Origin: Burkholderia anthina
Lineage (GTDB): Bacteria > Pseudomonadota > Gammaproteobacteria > Burkholderiales > Burkholderiaceae
Length of the DNA stretch: 64,000 nt
Assembly (NCBI RefSeq): GCF_001547525.1
Contig: NZ_CM003768.1
Span: forward strand, 3,224,001-3,288,000
Direction: 5' to 3'
The notes under the pieces are model-generated. The model was not told the DNA's origin and did no database searches. It saw only the letters and a list, made by a program, of their open reading frames with translations. The translations under genes were made by a program, and so were the position numbers. The number at the start of each line of letters is the position of its first letter. Position 1 is the first letter of the stretch. Shown here in pieces: positions 10,345-19,770 of this stretch.

Positions 10345-12339
10345 ATGAAATTGATAAGAAACCCGATGGGCGGTCTGATGAACGAAAAGCGTGCCGTGCG
10401 CGTTCTGACCTTGCGTACCATCGCGGCAAGTGTGATCGGCATGTCGAGCCTGCTGGCCACGGATGCGCACGCGCAACTGTCGTTGCAGGAGCAGATCGAT
10501 CAACTGAGCAACGCAGTCGGCCGGTTGGGCGCGACGGCCAATTCGCTGGCCGGATCGATCAACAACATCAACGACAGGCTTGCAAATTCTTCGTTGCCGT
10601 CACCCGGCACGGGGCAAAACAGCGTCGCGCTCGGGAAAAACTCGAACGCGTCCACCACGGACAGCACGGCGCTCGGCAATTCGGCATCGGCGACGGGCGA
10701 CGCGAGCGTCGCGCTGGGCAAGGGCGCGAACGCGAGCGCCGAGCAGAGCATGGCGGCCGGCACCGGCGCGACGGCATCGGGCGCGAACAGCTCGGCGGTC
10801 GGCGTGAATGCGTCGGCGACGGGTGTGGACAGCACGGCGCTCGGCAATTCGGCATCGGCGACGGGCGATGAGAGCATCGCACTCGGCAAGGGCGCGAACG
10901 CAAGCGCCGACCAAAGCATGGCGGCCGGCACCGGCGCGACGGCATCGGGCGTGAACAGCTCGGCGGTGGGTGTGCACGCGTCGGCGACGGGCGTGGACAG
11001 CACGGCGCTCGGCAATTCGGCGTCGGCGACGGGCGACGCGAGCATCGCGCTGGGCAAGGGCGCGAACGCAAGCGCCGACCAGAGCATGGCGGCCGGTACC
11101 GGCGCGGCGGCGTCGGGCGCGAACAGCTCGGCGGTCGGCGTGAATGCGTCGGCGACGGGCGTGGACAGCACGGCGCTCGGCAATTCGGCGTCGGCGACGG
11201 GCGACGCGAGCATCGCGCTCGGCAAGGGCGCGAACGCAAGCGGAGAGCAGAGCATGGCGGCCGGTACCGGCGCGGCGGCGTCGGGCGTGAACAGCTCGGC
11301 GGTCGGTGTGCACGCGTCGGCGGCGGGCGTGGACAGCACGGCGCTCGGCAATTCGGCGTCGGCGACGGGCGACGCGAGCATCGCGCTCGGCAAGAGCGCG
11401 AACGCAAGCGGAGAGCAGAGCATGGCGGCCGGCACCGGCGCGACGGCATCGGGCGCGAACGGCTCGGCGGTCGGCGTGAACGCGTTGGCCGCGGGTGTGG
11501 ACGGCACGGCGCTCGGCAATTCGGCGTCGGCGACGGGCGACGCGAGCGTCGCGCTCGGCAAGGGCGCGAATGCGAGCGCCGAGCAGAGCATGGCGGCCGG
11601 CACCGGCGCGACGGCGTCGGGCGTAAACGGTACGGCGCTTGGCGCGCAGGCCGCGGCGGCCGGCAATGCGAGTCTCGCGGCCGGAGCCGGTGCGTACGCA
11701 TCGGGTGCGAACAGCACCGCGGTGGGTGTCGGCGCGCTGGCGGGTGCGGACAACAGCATGGCGTTGGGCGCGGCAGCGGCGGCAACGGGCGACGCGAGCA
11801 TGGCGAACGGCGTGCGCGCCCAGGCGCTCGGCGCGCGCAGCGTCGCGGTTGGCACGGGCGCGGTCGCGGCCGGCAACGGCAGCGTGACGCTCGGCTCGGG
11901 GGCATCGGCGGCCGGCGCGCAAAGCACGGCAATCGGTACGGACGCGGTCGCGACCGGCGCGAACTCCGTGGCGCTGGGGAGCGGCTCGGTGGCGGATCGT
12001 GACAATACCGTGTCGGTGGGTACGCCGACGAACGAGAGGAAGATCGCCAACCTCGCGGACGCCGTGCTGCCTTCGGATGCCGTGAACCTGCGTCAACTCA
12101 ACGCGGTCGCGCGACGTGCCTACAGCGGCGTCGCGGCGGCCACCGCGCTGACGATGATTCCGGATGTCGATCCCGGCAAGACGATTGCCGTCGGCATGGG
12201 CTTTGGCAGCTATCTCGGCTATCAGGCCGGCGCGTTCGGCGCGTCGGTCCGGCTCCGCGAGAACCTGAAGATGAAGATTGGCGCCGGCTTCAGCTCCGCG
12301 GCGACGACGTGGGGCGCGGGCGCGTCGTATAGCTGGTAA
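10345..12339 (+). CDS. Trimeric autotransporter adhesin (YadA/Hia type)
   Basis: 664-residue outer-membrane trimeric adhesin. Residues 1-45 are a long signal peptide ending near ATDAHAQ, followed by a short coiled-coil-like segment (LSLQEQIDQLSNAVGRLGATANSLAGSINNIN). The head (about residues 90-550) is made of 14-residue YadA-head repeats of the form xALGxxAxAxGxxS. The neck is VSVGTPTNERKIANLADAVLPSDAVNLRQLNAV, and the last ~75 residues are the four-stranded YadA anchor ending in Trp (ASYSW), as outer-membrane barrels do. The passenger is short and lacks a long stalk. AGGA precedes the ATG. The 168-bp DNA repeat inside may let length vary by recombination. Confidence 0.93.
   Translation: MKLIRNPMGGLMNEKRAVRVLTLRTIAASVIGMSSLLATDAHAQLSLQEQIDQLSNAVGRLGATANSLAGSINNINDRLANSSLPSPGTGQNSVALGKNSNASTTDSTALGNSASATGDASVALGKGANASAEQSMAAGTGATASGANSSAVGVNASATGVDSTALGNSASATGDESIALGKGANASADQSMAAGTGATASGVNSSAVGVHASATGVDSTALGNSASATGDASIALGKGANASADQSMAAGTGAAASGANSSAVGVNASATGVDSTALGNSASATGDASIALGKGANASGEQSMAAGTGAAASGVNSSAVGVHASAAGVDSTALGNSASATGDASIALGKSANASGEQSMAAGTGATASGANGSAVGVNALAAGVDGTALGNSASATGDASVALGKGANASAEQSMAAGTGATASGVNGTALGAQAAAAGNASLAAGAGAYASGANSTAVGVGALAGADNSMALGAAAAATGDASMANGVRAQALGARSVAVGTGAVAAGNGSVTLGSGASAAGAQSTAIGTDAVATGANSVALGSGSVADRDNTVSVGTPTNERKIANLADAVLPSDAVNLRQLNAVARRAYSGVAAATALTMIPDVDPGKTIAVGMGFGSYLGYQAGAFGASVRLRENLKMKIGAGFSSAATTWGAGASYSW
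10675..11640 (+). repeat. 168-bp tandem repeat, about 5.7 copies, inside the adhesin head
   Basis: The unit beginning GGCAATTCGGC recurs at 10675, 10843, 11011, 11179, 11347 and 11515, exactly 168 bases apart; the last copy diverges toward its end. Each unit encodes 56 residues, that is four 14-residue YadA-head repeats, so gain or loss of a unit keeps the frame and the fold. Confidence 0.92.
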
Positions 12340-12566
12340 CGAATGGCGCCGGCGGCGTTGCCGGCGTGTCGGATCCGGTACGCCGCACGTGCCGCCGGCA
12401 AGTGCGGGTATCTGGCGGGCGCGGCGCTTCGGCGGCGCGCCCGTTTTTCATGCGCCGCGCATTCGCGTCTTTGGCGCGACAATCGTATATTGCGCGCCGC
12501 GATTGTATGAAAACGGCAATCAAATCGCCGATGCATTGGCGCTTTGAAAGATGCGCCACAAAAAAA

Positions 12567-12590
12567 GAAACCCGGCATATGCCGGGTTTC
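12567..12590 (-). terminator. Terminator of the cold shock gene
   Basis: GAAACCCGGCAT/ATGCCGGGTTTC is a perfect palindrome, followed on the minus strand by seven U residues. It lies 22 bases after the cold shock stop codon. Confidence 0.85.
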
Positions 12591-12611
12591 TTCATCCGAA
12601 ATCCGTTGCCT

Positions 12612-12815
12612 TCAGGCAGCCTGGATATTCGAAGCCTGCTTGCCCTTCGGGCCTTGGACGACCTCGAAGCTTACTTTCTGGCCTTCCTTGAGGGTCTTGA
12701 AACCCTGCATGTTGATGGCCGAGAAGTGCGCAAACAGATCTTCACCGCCCTCGTCGGGAGTGATGAAACCGAAGCCCTTCGCGTCGTTGAACCACTTAAC
12801 GATACCAGTTGCCAT
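12612..12815 (-). CDS. CspA-family cold shock protein
   Basis: 67-residue single cold shock domain that binds single-stranded RNA/DNA and melts mRNA structure. RNP1 (KGFGFI) and RNP2 (DLFAHF) are intact in [33 protein letters not shown]. The length and lack of extra domains fit CspA/CspC/CspE; position beside clpS-clpA recalls E. coli cspD, but residues do not settle the paralogue. The gene is monocistronic, with a canonical promoter about 150 bases upstream, a long leader and a strong terminator. Confidence 0.95.
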   Translation of the reverse strand: MATGIVKWFNDAKGFGFITPDEGGEDLFAHFSAINMQGFKTLKEGQKVSFEVVQGPKGKQASNIQAA

Positions 12816-12961
12816 TTTCCTACTTCCCCTGTCACACAGTCGCTGCTACTTACCACGAGCACGCTCGAAAAGCTAAACGACCGGAAAATACAGCCGTTCC
12901 CCCCTCACAAGCTCACCTTCGGCCTCTTTCATTTCGCCGTCAGACGAATTGAAAAAAGTGC
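12816..12961 (-). promoter_or_regulatory. Long 5' leader of the cold shock mRNA
   Basis: From the predicted promoter the transcript would carry about 146 untranslated bases before the ATG. Long structured leaders that act as cold sensors are established for cspA-type genes. The Shine-Dalgarno area (AGGGGAAGTAGGAAA) directly precedes the start. The structure was not computed. Confidence 0.5.
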
Positions 12962-12968
12962 CAGCTTG

Positions 12969-12997
12969 ATTGTTGGCGCTCTTTATTGGAGTGTCAA
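12969..12997 (-). promoter_or_regulatory. Sigma-70 promoter of the cold shock gene
   Basis: On the minus strand a perfect TTGACA (12992-12997) is followed after 17 bases by AACAAT (12969-12974). The flanking DNA is unusually AT-rich. Confidence 0.65.
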
Positions 12998-13328
12998 GTG
13001 GAATTTTTAGACGGTTGGAGGGTCGTTGTAAAGAACCCATTTTCAGGGTTTTTCCGGCTTTGCTTTGCAGCATGTGGCCAAGCGCGGGGGCTTGAAAAGC
13101 CGCATAATCGGCTCATATACCAGGCTCGAGTGACACGCGTTCGAGTCGTCCCGGCTTGTGGGATACTGGATGCGGACACGACGTTCCGGTGCGATTCCCC
13201 CTGACGGTTCGTGTTCCGCGCCATGCGTGAAAGCCGGCACCGCAGCCGGCTTTCGTATGGCGCGAGGGCGATCGCGTGTTCCGGGATACCGGGGAGGGCG
13301 CCGGCCGGTCGGTCGGGTAATGGCAGGA
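12998..13328. other. Intergenic region between csp and clpS, with an inverted repeat at 13229-13254
   Basis: No protein gene is supported here. GAAAGCCGGC (13229-13238) and GCCGGCTTTC (13245-13254) form a perfect 10-bp stem with a six-base loop, but the U-tract is short. A TTGAAA/TATACC pair with 18-base spacing occurs about 100 bases upstream on the plus strand, so a short transcript ending at the hairpin is possible. Confidence 0.35.
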
Positions 13329-13356
13329 TTGCGGGCCTGTCCGAGTTGTTTAGAAT
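13329..13356 (+). promoter_or_regulatory. Putative clpS-clpA promoter abutting the start codon
   Basis: TTGCGG (13329-13334), a 16-base spacer and TAGAAT (13351-13356) place transcription start at or next to the clpS ATG at 13363. No Shine-Dalgarno is visible, so the mRNA may be leaderless. Confidence 0.45.
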
Positions 13357-13362
13357 GGGTGT

Positions 13363-13677
13363 ATGGCGATTATCCCGGACAAGCAGGACAGTACCGTCCT
13401 GGAACGCAAGCAGCAGAAGCTCAAGCCGCCTTCGATGTACAAGGTGGTGCTGCTGAACGACGACTTCACGCCGATGGAATTCGTCGTGATGGTGGTCCAG
13501 GAGTATTTCAAGAAGGATCGCGAGACGGCCACGCAGATCATGCTGAAGGTCCATCGCGAAGGGCGAGGGGTTTGTGGGGTCTATACGCGGGACATCGCGT
13601 CGACCAAGGTTGAGCAAGTCGTTACCCATGCGCGGCAGGCAGGGCATCCGCTGCAGTGCGTGATGGAGGAAGCATGA
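13363..13677 (+). CDS. clpS: ATP-dependent Clp protease adaptor ClpS
   Basis: 104-residue adaptor that delivers N-degron substrates to ClpAP and blocks ClpA autodegradation. The disordered N-terminal tail (to about residue 25) is followed by the core: [24 protein letters not shown], the substrate-pocket NDD, and [23 protein letters not shown]. It ends in ATGA, overlapping the clpA start, so the two are translationally coupled. Translation initiation looks unusual: no Shine-Dalgarno, and a -10-like TAGAAT ends six bases before the ATG. Confidence 0.96.
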   Translation: MAIIPDKQDSTVLERKQQKLKPPSMYKVVLLNDDFTPMEFVVMVVQEYFKKDRETATQIMLKVHREGRGVCGVYTRDIASTKVEQVVTHARQAGHPLQCVMEEA

Positions 13678-15974
13678 TTGCCCAGGAATTGGAAGTCAGC
13701 CTGCACATGGCGTTCATGGAAGCACGCCAGGCGCGCCATGAGTTCATTACGGTCGAGCACCTGCTGCTGGCCCTGCTGGATAATCCGACGGCAGCCGAGG
13801 TGTTGCGCGCGTGTGCGGCCAACATCGAGGACTTGCGTCAGAACCTGCGCAATTTCATCCACGACAACACACCTACCGTCCCGGGCACCGACGATGTCGA
13901 TACCCAGCCGACGCTCGGGTTCCAGCGCGTGATCCAGCGCGCGATCATGCACGTCCAGTCGACGTCGAACGGCAAGAAGGAAGTCACCGGCGCGAACGTG
14001 CTGGTCGCGATCTTCGGCGAGAAGGATTCGCACGCCGTCTACTACCTGCAGCAGCAGGGCGTCACGCGTCTCGACGTGGTGAACTTCATTTCGCACGGCA
14101 TCGCGAAGACGAACAGCGGCGAAGCCGCGAAGTCGACCGACGCGAACGCGGAAAGCGAGGACGCGAACGCGCAGAAGGAAACGCCGCTCGCGCAGTTCAC
14201 GCAGAACCTGAACCAGATGGCGAAGGACGGCCGCATCGATCCGCTGATCGGCCGCGAGCCGGAGGTCGAGCGCGTCGTGCAGGTGCTGTGCCGTCGCCGC
14301 AAGAACAACCCGCTGCTCGTCGGCGAAGCCGGCGTCGGCAAGACCGCGATCGCCGAAGGGCTCGCGTATCGGATCACGCGCGGCGAAGTGCCGGACATCC
14401 TCGCGAACGCGCAGGTGTATTCGCTCGACATGGGCGCGCTGCTGGCGGGCACCAAGTATCGCGGCGATTTCGAGCAGCGTCTGAAGACGGTGCTGAAGGA
14501 GTTGAAGGAGCGTCCGCACGCGATCCTCTTCATCGACGAAATCCATACGCTGATCGGCGCGGGCGCCGCGTCGGGCGGCACGCTCGATGCGTCGAACCTG
14601 CTGAAGCCGGCGTTGTCGTCGGGCACGCTCAAGTGCATCGGCGCGACGACGTTCACCGAGTACCGCGGCATCTTCGAGAAGGATGCGGCGCTGTCGCGGC
14701 GCTTCCAGAAGGTCGACGTGACGGAGCCGAGCGTCGAGCAGACGGTCGCGATCCTGCGCGGGCTGAAGTCGCGCTTCGAGGAGCATCACGGCGTCAAGTA
14801 CTCGTCGGGTGCGCTGTCGGCCGCGGCCGAACTGTCGGCGCGCTTCATCACCGACCGTCACCTGCCGGACAAGGCGATCGACGTGATCGACGAGGCGGGC
14901 GCCGCGCAGCGTATCCTGCCGAAGTCGAAGCAGAAGAAGACGATCGGCAAGGGCGAGATCGAGGAAATCATCTCGAAGATCGCGCGCGTGCCGGCGCAGA
15001 GCGTGTCGCAGGACGATCGCAGCAAGCTGCAGACGCTCGATCGCGACCTGAAGAGCGTCGTGTTCGGCCAGGATCCGGCGATCGACGCGCTCGCGGCCTC
15101 GATCAAGATGGCGCGCGCGGGCCTCGGCAAGATGGACAAGCCGATCGGCGCGTTCCTGTTCTCCGGCCCGACGGGCGTCGGCAAGACCGAAGTGGCGCGC
15201 CAGCTCGCGTTCACGCTCGGCATCGAGCTGATCCGCTTCGACATGTCGGAATACATGGAGCGTCACGCGGTGAGCCGGCTGATCGGCGCGCCGCCGGGCT
15301 ACGTCGGGTTCGACCAGGGCGGCCTGCTGACCGAAGCCGTCACGAAGAAGCCGCATTGCGTGCTGCTGCTCGACGAAATCGAGAAGGCGCATCCGGACAT
15401 CTTCAACGTGCTGCTGCAGGTGATGGACCACGGCACGCTGACGGACAACAACGGCCGCAAGGCGGATTTCCGCAACGTCATCATCATCATGACGACGAAC
15501 GCGGGCGCCGAGTCGATGCAGAAGGCGACGATCGGTTTCACGACGCGCCGCGAAACGGGCGACGAGATGACCGACATCAAGCGCCTGTTTACGCCGGAGT
15601 TCCGCAACCGCCTGGATGCGATCATCAGCTTCCGCTCGCTCGATGAGGAAATCATCATGCGTGTGGTCGACAAGTTCCTGATCCAGCTCGAGGAACAACT
15701 GCACGAGAAGAAGGTCGACGCGCTCTTCACCGACGCGTTGCGCAAGCATCTCGCGAAGCACGGCTTCGACCCGCTGATGGGCGCGCGGCCGATGCAGCGG
15801 CTGATCCAGGACACGATCCGGCGCGCGCTGGCCGACGAACTGCTGTTCGGCAAGCTCGTCAACGGCGGTCACGTGACGGTCGACGTCGACGAAAGCGACA
15901 AGGTGCAGTTGTCGTTCGACAAGCTGGCGAATCCGCCGCACAAGCCGAACGAAGAGACGGTCGAAGTCGAGTAA
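13674..15974 (+). CDS. clpA: ATP-dependent Clp protease ATPase subunit ClpA
   Basis: 766-residue AAA+ unfoldase that feeds substrates to ClpP. An N-terminal double Clp-N domain (residues 1-145, including [16 protein letters not shown]) binds ClpS. The first ATPase has Walker A GEAGVGKT and Walker [14 protein letters not shown]; the second has GPTGVGKT near residue 500 and [12 protein letters not shown], then the C-terminal sensor domain ([13 protein letters not shown]). GGAGG lies just before the ATG, which overlaps the clpS stop. The lack of a ClpB-type middle coiled-coil and the clpS linkage identify ClpA. Confidence 0.97.
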   Translation: MIAQELEVSLHMAFMEARQARHEFITVEHLLLALLDNPTAAEVLRACAANIEDLRQNLRNFIHDNTPTVPGTDDVDTQPTLGFQRVIQRAIMHVQSTSNGKKEVTGANVLVAIFGEKDSHAVYYLQQQGVTRLDVVNFISHGIAKTNSGEAAKSTDANAESEDANAQKETPLAQFTQNLNQMAKDGRIDPLIGREPEVERVVQVLCRRRKNNPLLVGEAGVGKTAIAEGLAYRITRGEVPDILANAQVYSLDMGALLAGTKYRGDFEQRLKTVLKELKERPHAILFIDEIHTLIGAGAASGGTLDASNLLKPALSSGTLKCIGATTFTEYRGIFEKDAALSRRFQKVDVTEPSVEQTVAILRGLKSRFEEHHGVKYSSGALSAAAELSARFITDRHLPDKAIDVIDEAGAAQRILPKSKQKKTIGKGEIEEIISKIARVPAQSVSQDDRSKLQTLDRDLKSVVFGQDPAIDALAASIKMARAGLGKMDKPIGAFLFSGPTGVGKTEVARQLAFTLGIELIRFDMSEYMERHAVSRLIGAPPGYVGFDQGGLLTEAVTKKPHCVLLLDEIEKAHPDIFNVLLQVMDHGTLTDNNGRKADFRNVIIIMTTNAGAESMQKATIGFTTRRETGDEMTDIKRLFTPEFRNRLDAIISFRSLDEEIIMRVVDKFLIQLEEQLHEKKVDALFTDALRKHLAKHGFDPLMGARPMQRLIQDTIRRALADELLFGKLVNGGHVTVDVDESDKVQLSFDKLANPPHKPNEETVEVE

Positions 15975-15996
15975 GCAATCATTCGTTGTTTATGCG

Positions 15997-16030
15997 AACG
16001 GCGCGGGAAGTTCTCCGCGCCGTTTCGTTT
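15997..16030 (+). terminator. Terminator of clpS-clpA
   Basis: AACGGCGCGG (15997-16006) pairs with CCGCGCCGTT (16015-16024), followed by TCGTTTT. Confidence 0.8.
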
Positions 16031-16077
16031 TATCCGGCGCCGGCGGCGCGATGGTGGTGCAGGGGAGTGGTAACGCA

Positions 16078-17457
16078 GTGACACAACAACAACGGTCGTT
16101 CGACGATATCGTCGCGCGCGAACAAGGGTTGCGCCACGCGCTGACGTCGGGGCAGATGGCGATGATCGCGATCGGCGGCGCGATCGGCACGGGGCTGTTC
16201 CTCGGCAGCGGGTTCGCGATCGGGCTCGCCGGCCCGAGCGTGCTGGTTTCCTATGCGATCGGCGCGCTGATCGCGCTGCTGCTGATGGGCGCACTCGCGG
16301 AAATGACCGTCGCGCATCCGACGGCCGGCTCGTTCGGCGCGTATGCCGAGCATTACGTCGGCCCGCTCGCGGGCTTCCTGGTGCGCTATGCGTACTGGTT
16401 CGCGGTCGTGTTCGCGATCGGCACCGAGATCAGCGCGATCGCCGTGTTCATGAAGTACTGGTTCCCGGCCGTGCCCGGCTGGTACTGGGTGATCGGCTTC
16501 TCCGCGCTGCTGATCGCGGTGAACCTCGCGAGCGTCACGCTGTACGGGACGGTCGAATACGCGTTCTCGTTGCTGAAGATCGCGGCGATCGTCGTGTTCA
16601 TCGTGCTCGGCGCGTTTCTCGTGTGGTCGGCGCCGGCCGCATCGGGCATTGGTTTCGCGAACTACACCGCGCATGGCGGCTTCATGCCGAAGGGGCCTTG
16701 GGGTACCTGGGTCGCGGTGATCGTCGCGATTTTCAGCTACATGAGCATCGAAGCGGTCGCGATCGCGGCCGGCGAGGCGCGCGATCCGCAGCACGCGGTC
16801 ACGCGCGCCTTCCGCTCGACCGTGTTCCGGCTCGTGCTGTTCTACCTGCTGACGCTGTCGCTGATGCTGGCGATCGTGCCGTGGACGCAGGCCGGCACCG
16901 ACGAAAGCCCGTTCGTGAAGGTGATGGCCGCGACGCACGTGCCGTATGCGGCGGGCGTGATCAACTTCGTGCTGCTGATCGCGGCGCTGTCGGCGATGAA
17001 CAGCCAGCTCTACGTGACGACGCGGATGATGTTCAGCCTGTCGCGCGCGCGCCTCGCGCCGGCGGTATTCGGCCGACTGGGCGCGAACGGCGTGCCGCGC
17101 GCCGCGCTATGGATTTCGACGAGCGGCGTCGCGGTGGCGGCCGTGCTGGTTGCGCTCGCGCCCGACACCGCGTTCACGGTGATGATGGCGATCGCGATGT
17201 TCGGCGCGCTGTTCACGTGGCTGATGATCTTCGTCACGCACCTGCGCTTCCGTTCGAAGTATCGGGGCCCTACGCTCGCGTTCCGGATGTGGGGGCACCC
17301 GTTCGGCAGCCTGCTCGGCGCGGCGCTCGTCGCGGCGATCCTGCTGACGACCGCTTTCACGCGCGAATTCCGGATGACGATGGTGGTCGGCGTCGTGTTC
17401 GTCGTGCTGCTGACGCTCGCCTACGCGCTGCATTACCGGCACCGGCACGCGCGCTGA
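16078..17457 (+). CDS. Amino acid permease, APC superfamily (AAT type)
   Basis: 459-residue inner-membrane transporter with about 12 membrane segments. The AAT-family signature runs from LTSGQMAMIAIGGAIGTGLFLGSG through PSVLVSYAIGALIALLLMGALAEM, followed by HPTAGSFGAYAEHYVGPLAGF. Members import neutral, aromatic or basic amino acids or GABA by proton symport; the substrate cannot be read from sequence. I favour the GTG at 16078 because GGGGAG lies ten bases upstream. An in-frame ATG at 16051, lacking a Shine-Dalgarno, would add nine residues. It is monocistronic and ends convergent with dut. Confidence 0.88.
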   Translation: MTQQQRSFDDIVAREQGLRHALTSGQMAMIAIGGAIGTGLFLGSGFAIGLAGPSVLVSYAIGALIALLLMGALAEMTVAHPTAGSFGAYAEHYVGPLAGFLVRYAYWFAVVFAIGTEISAIAVFMKYWFPAVPGWYWVIGFSALLIAVNLASVTLYGTVEYAFSLLKIAAIVVFIVLGAFLVWSAPAASGIGFANYTAHGGFMPKGPWGTWVAVIVAIFSYMSIEAVAIAAGEARDPQHAVTRAFRSTVFRLVLFYLLTLSLMLAIVPWTQAGTDESPFVKVMAATHVPYAAGVINFVLLIAALSAMNSQLYVTTRMMFSLSRARLAPAVFGRLGANGVPRAALWISTSGVAVAAVLVALAPDTAFTVMMAIAMFGALFTWLMIFVTHLRFRSKYRGPTLAFRMWGHPFGSLLGAALVAAILLTTAFTREFRMTMVVGVVFVVLLTLAYALHYRHRHAR

Positions 17458-17488
17458 TCGTGCGGCCCCGTTTTTCGTGCTGCGTGGC

Positions 17489-17935
17489 TCAGTGGCGGCC
17501 GGTGCTGCCGAAGCCGCCTTCGCCGCGATCGCTCTCGGTGAATTCGTCGACGATGTTGAACTGCGCTTGCACGACCGGCACGATCACGAGCTGCGCGAGC
17601 CGTTCGAACGGGTTCAGCACGAATTCGGTCTGGCCGCGGTTCCACGTCGAGACCATCAACTGGCCCTGGTAGTCGGAATCGATCAGGCCGACGAGGTTGC
17701 CGAGCACGATCCCGTGCTTGTGGCCGAGGCCCGAGCGCGGCAGGATCAGCGCCGCATAGCCGGGATCGGCGAGGTGGATCGCGAGGCCCGTCGGCACGAG
17801 CGTGGTTTCGCCCGGCTTCAGCGTGACCGGGGCGTCGAGGCACGCGCGCAGGTCGAGGCCGGCGCTGCCGGTGGTCGCGTAGGCGGGCAGGTAGTCGCGC
17901 ATGCGCGCGTCGAGAATCTTCAGGTCGAGTTTCAT
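17489..17935 (-). CDS. dut: dUTP diphosphatase (dUTPase)
   Basis: 148-residue trimeric enzyme hydrolysing dUTP to dUMP and PPi, keeping uracil out of DNA and supplying dTMP synthesis. All five motifs are visible: [39 protein letters not shown] and the C-terminal arm [11 protein letters not shown]. The gene follows coaBC with a 53-base gap, as in many proteobacteria, and is the last gene of the ribF-ileS-lspA-coaBC-dut block. Confidence 0.97.
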   Translation of the reverse strand: MKLDLKILDARMRDYLPAYATTGSAGLDLRACLDAPVTLKPGETTLVPTGLAIHLADPGYAALILPRSGLGHKHGIVLGNLVGLIDSDYQGQLMVSTWNRGQTEFVLNPFERLAQLVIVPVVQAQFNIVDEFTESDRGEGGFGSTGRH

Positions 17936-17960
17936 GCGGTCGTCGAATCGGTCGGGAAGG

Positions 17961-17984
17961 GCGCGGCGGCCAGTGCCGCCGCGC
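17961..17984 (-). repeat. Intercistronic GC hairpin between coaBC and dut
   Basis: GCGCGGCGGC and GCCGCCGCGC form a perfect 10-bp stem with a CAGT loop. There is no U-tract, so it more likely stabilises RNA ends or pauses polymerase than terminates. Confidence 0.5.
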
Positions 17985-17988
17985 GGGA

Positions 17989-19200
17989 TCAGATCAGGCG
18001 GTTGTCGGGCAGGCGCTTCGCGATTTCCGCGACGAGCGCATGCGCGAGTTCGTCCTTGGGCGCGCGCGGCAGGCGCGTGAGGCCGGCGGCCTCGAACAGC
18101 ACCACTTCGTTGTCGTCGCGCCCGAACGTCAGCGGGCCGAGGTTGCCGACGAGCAGTGGCACGTTCTTGCGTTTGCGCTTCTCGTCGCCGTGCACGTCGA
18201 GGTCGCCGCTTTCGGCCGCGAAGCCGACGCAGAACGGCGGATCGGGCAGCGCGGCGACCGACGCGAGGATGTCGGGGTTCTCGACGAACGCGAGCGCCGG
18301 CATCTTGCGGTCGGCCGTCTTCTTCATCTTGTGCTCGGCCGGCTGGTCGACGCGCCAGTCGGCGACCGCCGCCACCGCGATGAAGATGTCGGCATCGGCG
18401 ACCGCCTGCATCACCGCGTCGTACATTTGCTGCGCGGTCTGCACGTCCTGGCGGGTCACGCCCCACGGCGTGTCGAGCGCGACCGGCCCGGCGACGAGAT
18501 GCACGTCGGCGCCCGCCTGCTGCGCGGCGCGCGCGAGCGCGAAGCCCATCTTGCCGCTGGAGCGGTTCGTCAGGCCGCGGACCGGGTCGAGCGGCTCGAA
18601 CGTCGGCCCGGCCGTGATCAGCACGCGCCGGTGCGCGAGCACCTTCGGCGCGAAGTGCGCGACGATCGCTTCATAGATCGCCTCGGGTTCGAGCATGCGG
18701 CCGTCGCCGACTTCGCCGCATGCCTGCGCGCCCGAGTCCGGGCCGAGCACCGATACGCCGTCCGCGCGCAGTTGCGCGGCGTTGCGTTGCGTGGCCGGGT
18801 TCTGCCACATCTGGCGATTCATCGCGGGCACGACGAGCAGCGGGCAGTCGCGTGCGACGCACAGCGTCGACAGCAGGTCGTCGGCGAACCCGTGCGCGAG
18901 CTTCGCGAGGAAATCCGTCGACGCGGGCGCGATCACGATCGCGTCGGCTTCGCGCGACAGGTCGATGTGCGCCATGTTGTTGTCGATGCGCGCGTCCCAC
19001 TGGCTCGTGTAGACGGGCCGCCCCGACAGCGCCTGCATCGTGACGGGCGTGATGAACTGGGTGGCGGCGTCGGTCATCGCGACCTGCACGGTCGCGCCGG
19101 CCTTCACGAGCAGCCGCGTGAGCTCGGCGATCTTGTAGCAGGCGATGCCGCCCGTCAGGCCGAGAACGAGGTGTTTTCCTGCGAGTTCTGCGTGTGCCAA
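17989..19200 (-). CDS. coaBC: Bifunctional phosphopantothenoylcysteine decarboxylase / phosphopantothenate-cysteine ligase
   Basis: 403-residue two-domain enzyme of coenzyme A synthesis. The N-terminal CoaC flavoprotein half shows [14 protein letters not shown] near the start, then [20 protein letters not shown] and [16 protein letters not shown]. The C-terminal CoaB synthetase half starts near [29 protein letters not shown] and includes AVADWRV and the lysine-rich KMKK loop. The start is a TTG at 19200, seven bases after a perfect AGGAGG; a GTG further upstream (19254) lacks such a site. Length matches E. coli Dfp (about 406). Confidence 0.95.
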   Translation of the reverse strand: MAHAELAGKHLVLGLTGGIACYKIAELTRLLVKAGATVQVAMTDAATQFITPVTMQALSGRPVYTSQWDARIDNNMAHIDLSREADAIVIAPASTDFLAKLAHGFADDLLSTLCVARDCPLLVVPAMNRQMWQNPATQRNAAQLRADGVSVLGPDSGAQACGEVGDGRMLEPEAIYEAIVAHFAPKVLAHRRVLITAGPTFEPLDPVRGLTNRSSGKMGFALARAAQQAGADVHLVAGPVALDTPWGVTRQDVQTAQQMYDAVMQAVADADIFIAVAAVADWRVDQPAEHKMKKTADRKMPALAFVENPDILASVAALPDPPFCVGFAAESGDLDVHGDEKRKRKNVPLLVGNLGPLTFGRDDNEVVLFEAAGLTRLPRAPKDELAHALVAEIAKRLPDNRLI

Positions 19201-19225
19201 CTCAGGCCTCCTGGGGTCAAACGGA

Positions 19226-19248
19226 ACGGCCGGCGCGAAGCCGGCCGT
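19226..19248 (-). repeat. Hairpin between lspA and coaBC
   Basis: ACGGCCGGC and GCCGGCCGT form a perfect 9-bp stem around GCGAA in the 67-base gap. There is no U-tract. Confidence 0.5.
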
Positions 19249-19267
19249 CGACACGGAGTATGCGCGC

Positions 19268-19768
19268 TCAGCGCGCGCCGCGCACGCGCCGCAGCTCGTC
19301 GTAGATCAGCAGCACCGCGCCGATCGTGATCGCGGAATCGGCGAGGTTGAACGCCGGGAAGTGCCACGCGCCGAGGTGGAAATCGAGGAAGTCGATCACG
19401 TGACCGTAGACGAGCCGGTCGACCACGTTGCCGAGCGCTCCACCGAGGATCAGCGCGAGCGACAGGCTGAACAGGCGTTGCTGGCCGTGACGGCGCAGCA
19501 GGAAGCAGATCACGAGCGTCGCACCGATGCCGAGCGCGGTGAACGCCCAGCGCTGCCAGCCGCTCGCGGCCGACAGGAAGCCGAACGCGGCGCCGCGGTT
19601 GTACACCAGCACGAGATTGAAGAACGACGTCAGCGCATGCTGCGCGCCGTACGCGAACGTTTTCAGGATCGCGATCTTCGACAACTGGTCGAACAGGATC
19701 ACGATCAGCGAAATGCCGAGCCAGGGCGCGAGCGCGCCGCTGGCCGGTTTCGACAGGGTCTTCGCCAT
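19268..19768 (-). CDS. lspA: Lipoprotein signal peptidase (signal peptidase II)
   Basis: 166-residue inner-membrane aspartyl protease that removes signal peptides from diacylglyceryl-prolipoproteins. Four membrane segments are evident, and the two catalytic aspartates are D117 (GNVVDRL) and D144 (FNLADSAI). [11 protein letters not shown] is the conserved second motif. It starts two bases after the ileS stop, so the pair is probably translationally coupled, the usual ileS-lspA arrangement. Confidence 0.97.
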   Translation of the reverse strand: MAKTLSKPASGALAPWLGISLIVILFDQLSKIAILKTFAYGAQHALTSFFNLVLVYNRGAAFGFLSAASGWQRWAFTALGIGATLVICFLLRRHGQQRLFSLSLALILGGALGNVVDRLVYGHVIDFLDFHLGAWHFPAFNLADSAITIGAVLLIYDELRRVRGAR

Positions 19769-19770
19769 AT

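Noticed and set aside
10675..11640. CRISPR-like regular repeats
   Set aside because: Units are contiguous 168-bp coding repeats with no spacers.
10500..12050. Several long antisense frames across the adhesin repeat
   Set aside because: The 168-bp repeat has no stops in these frames either, so they repeat in parallel; signal peptide and membrane anchor exist only in the plus-strand frame.
13581..15941. 786-codon minus-strand frame opposite clpA
   Set aside because: Shadow frame; clpA carries every AAA+ motif on the plus strand.
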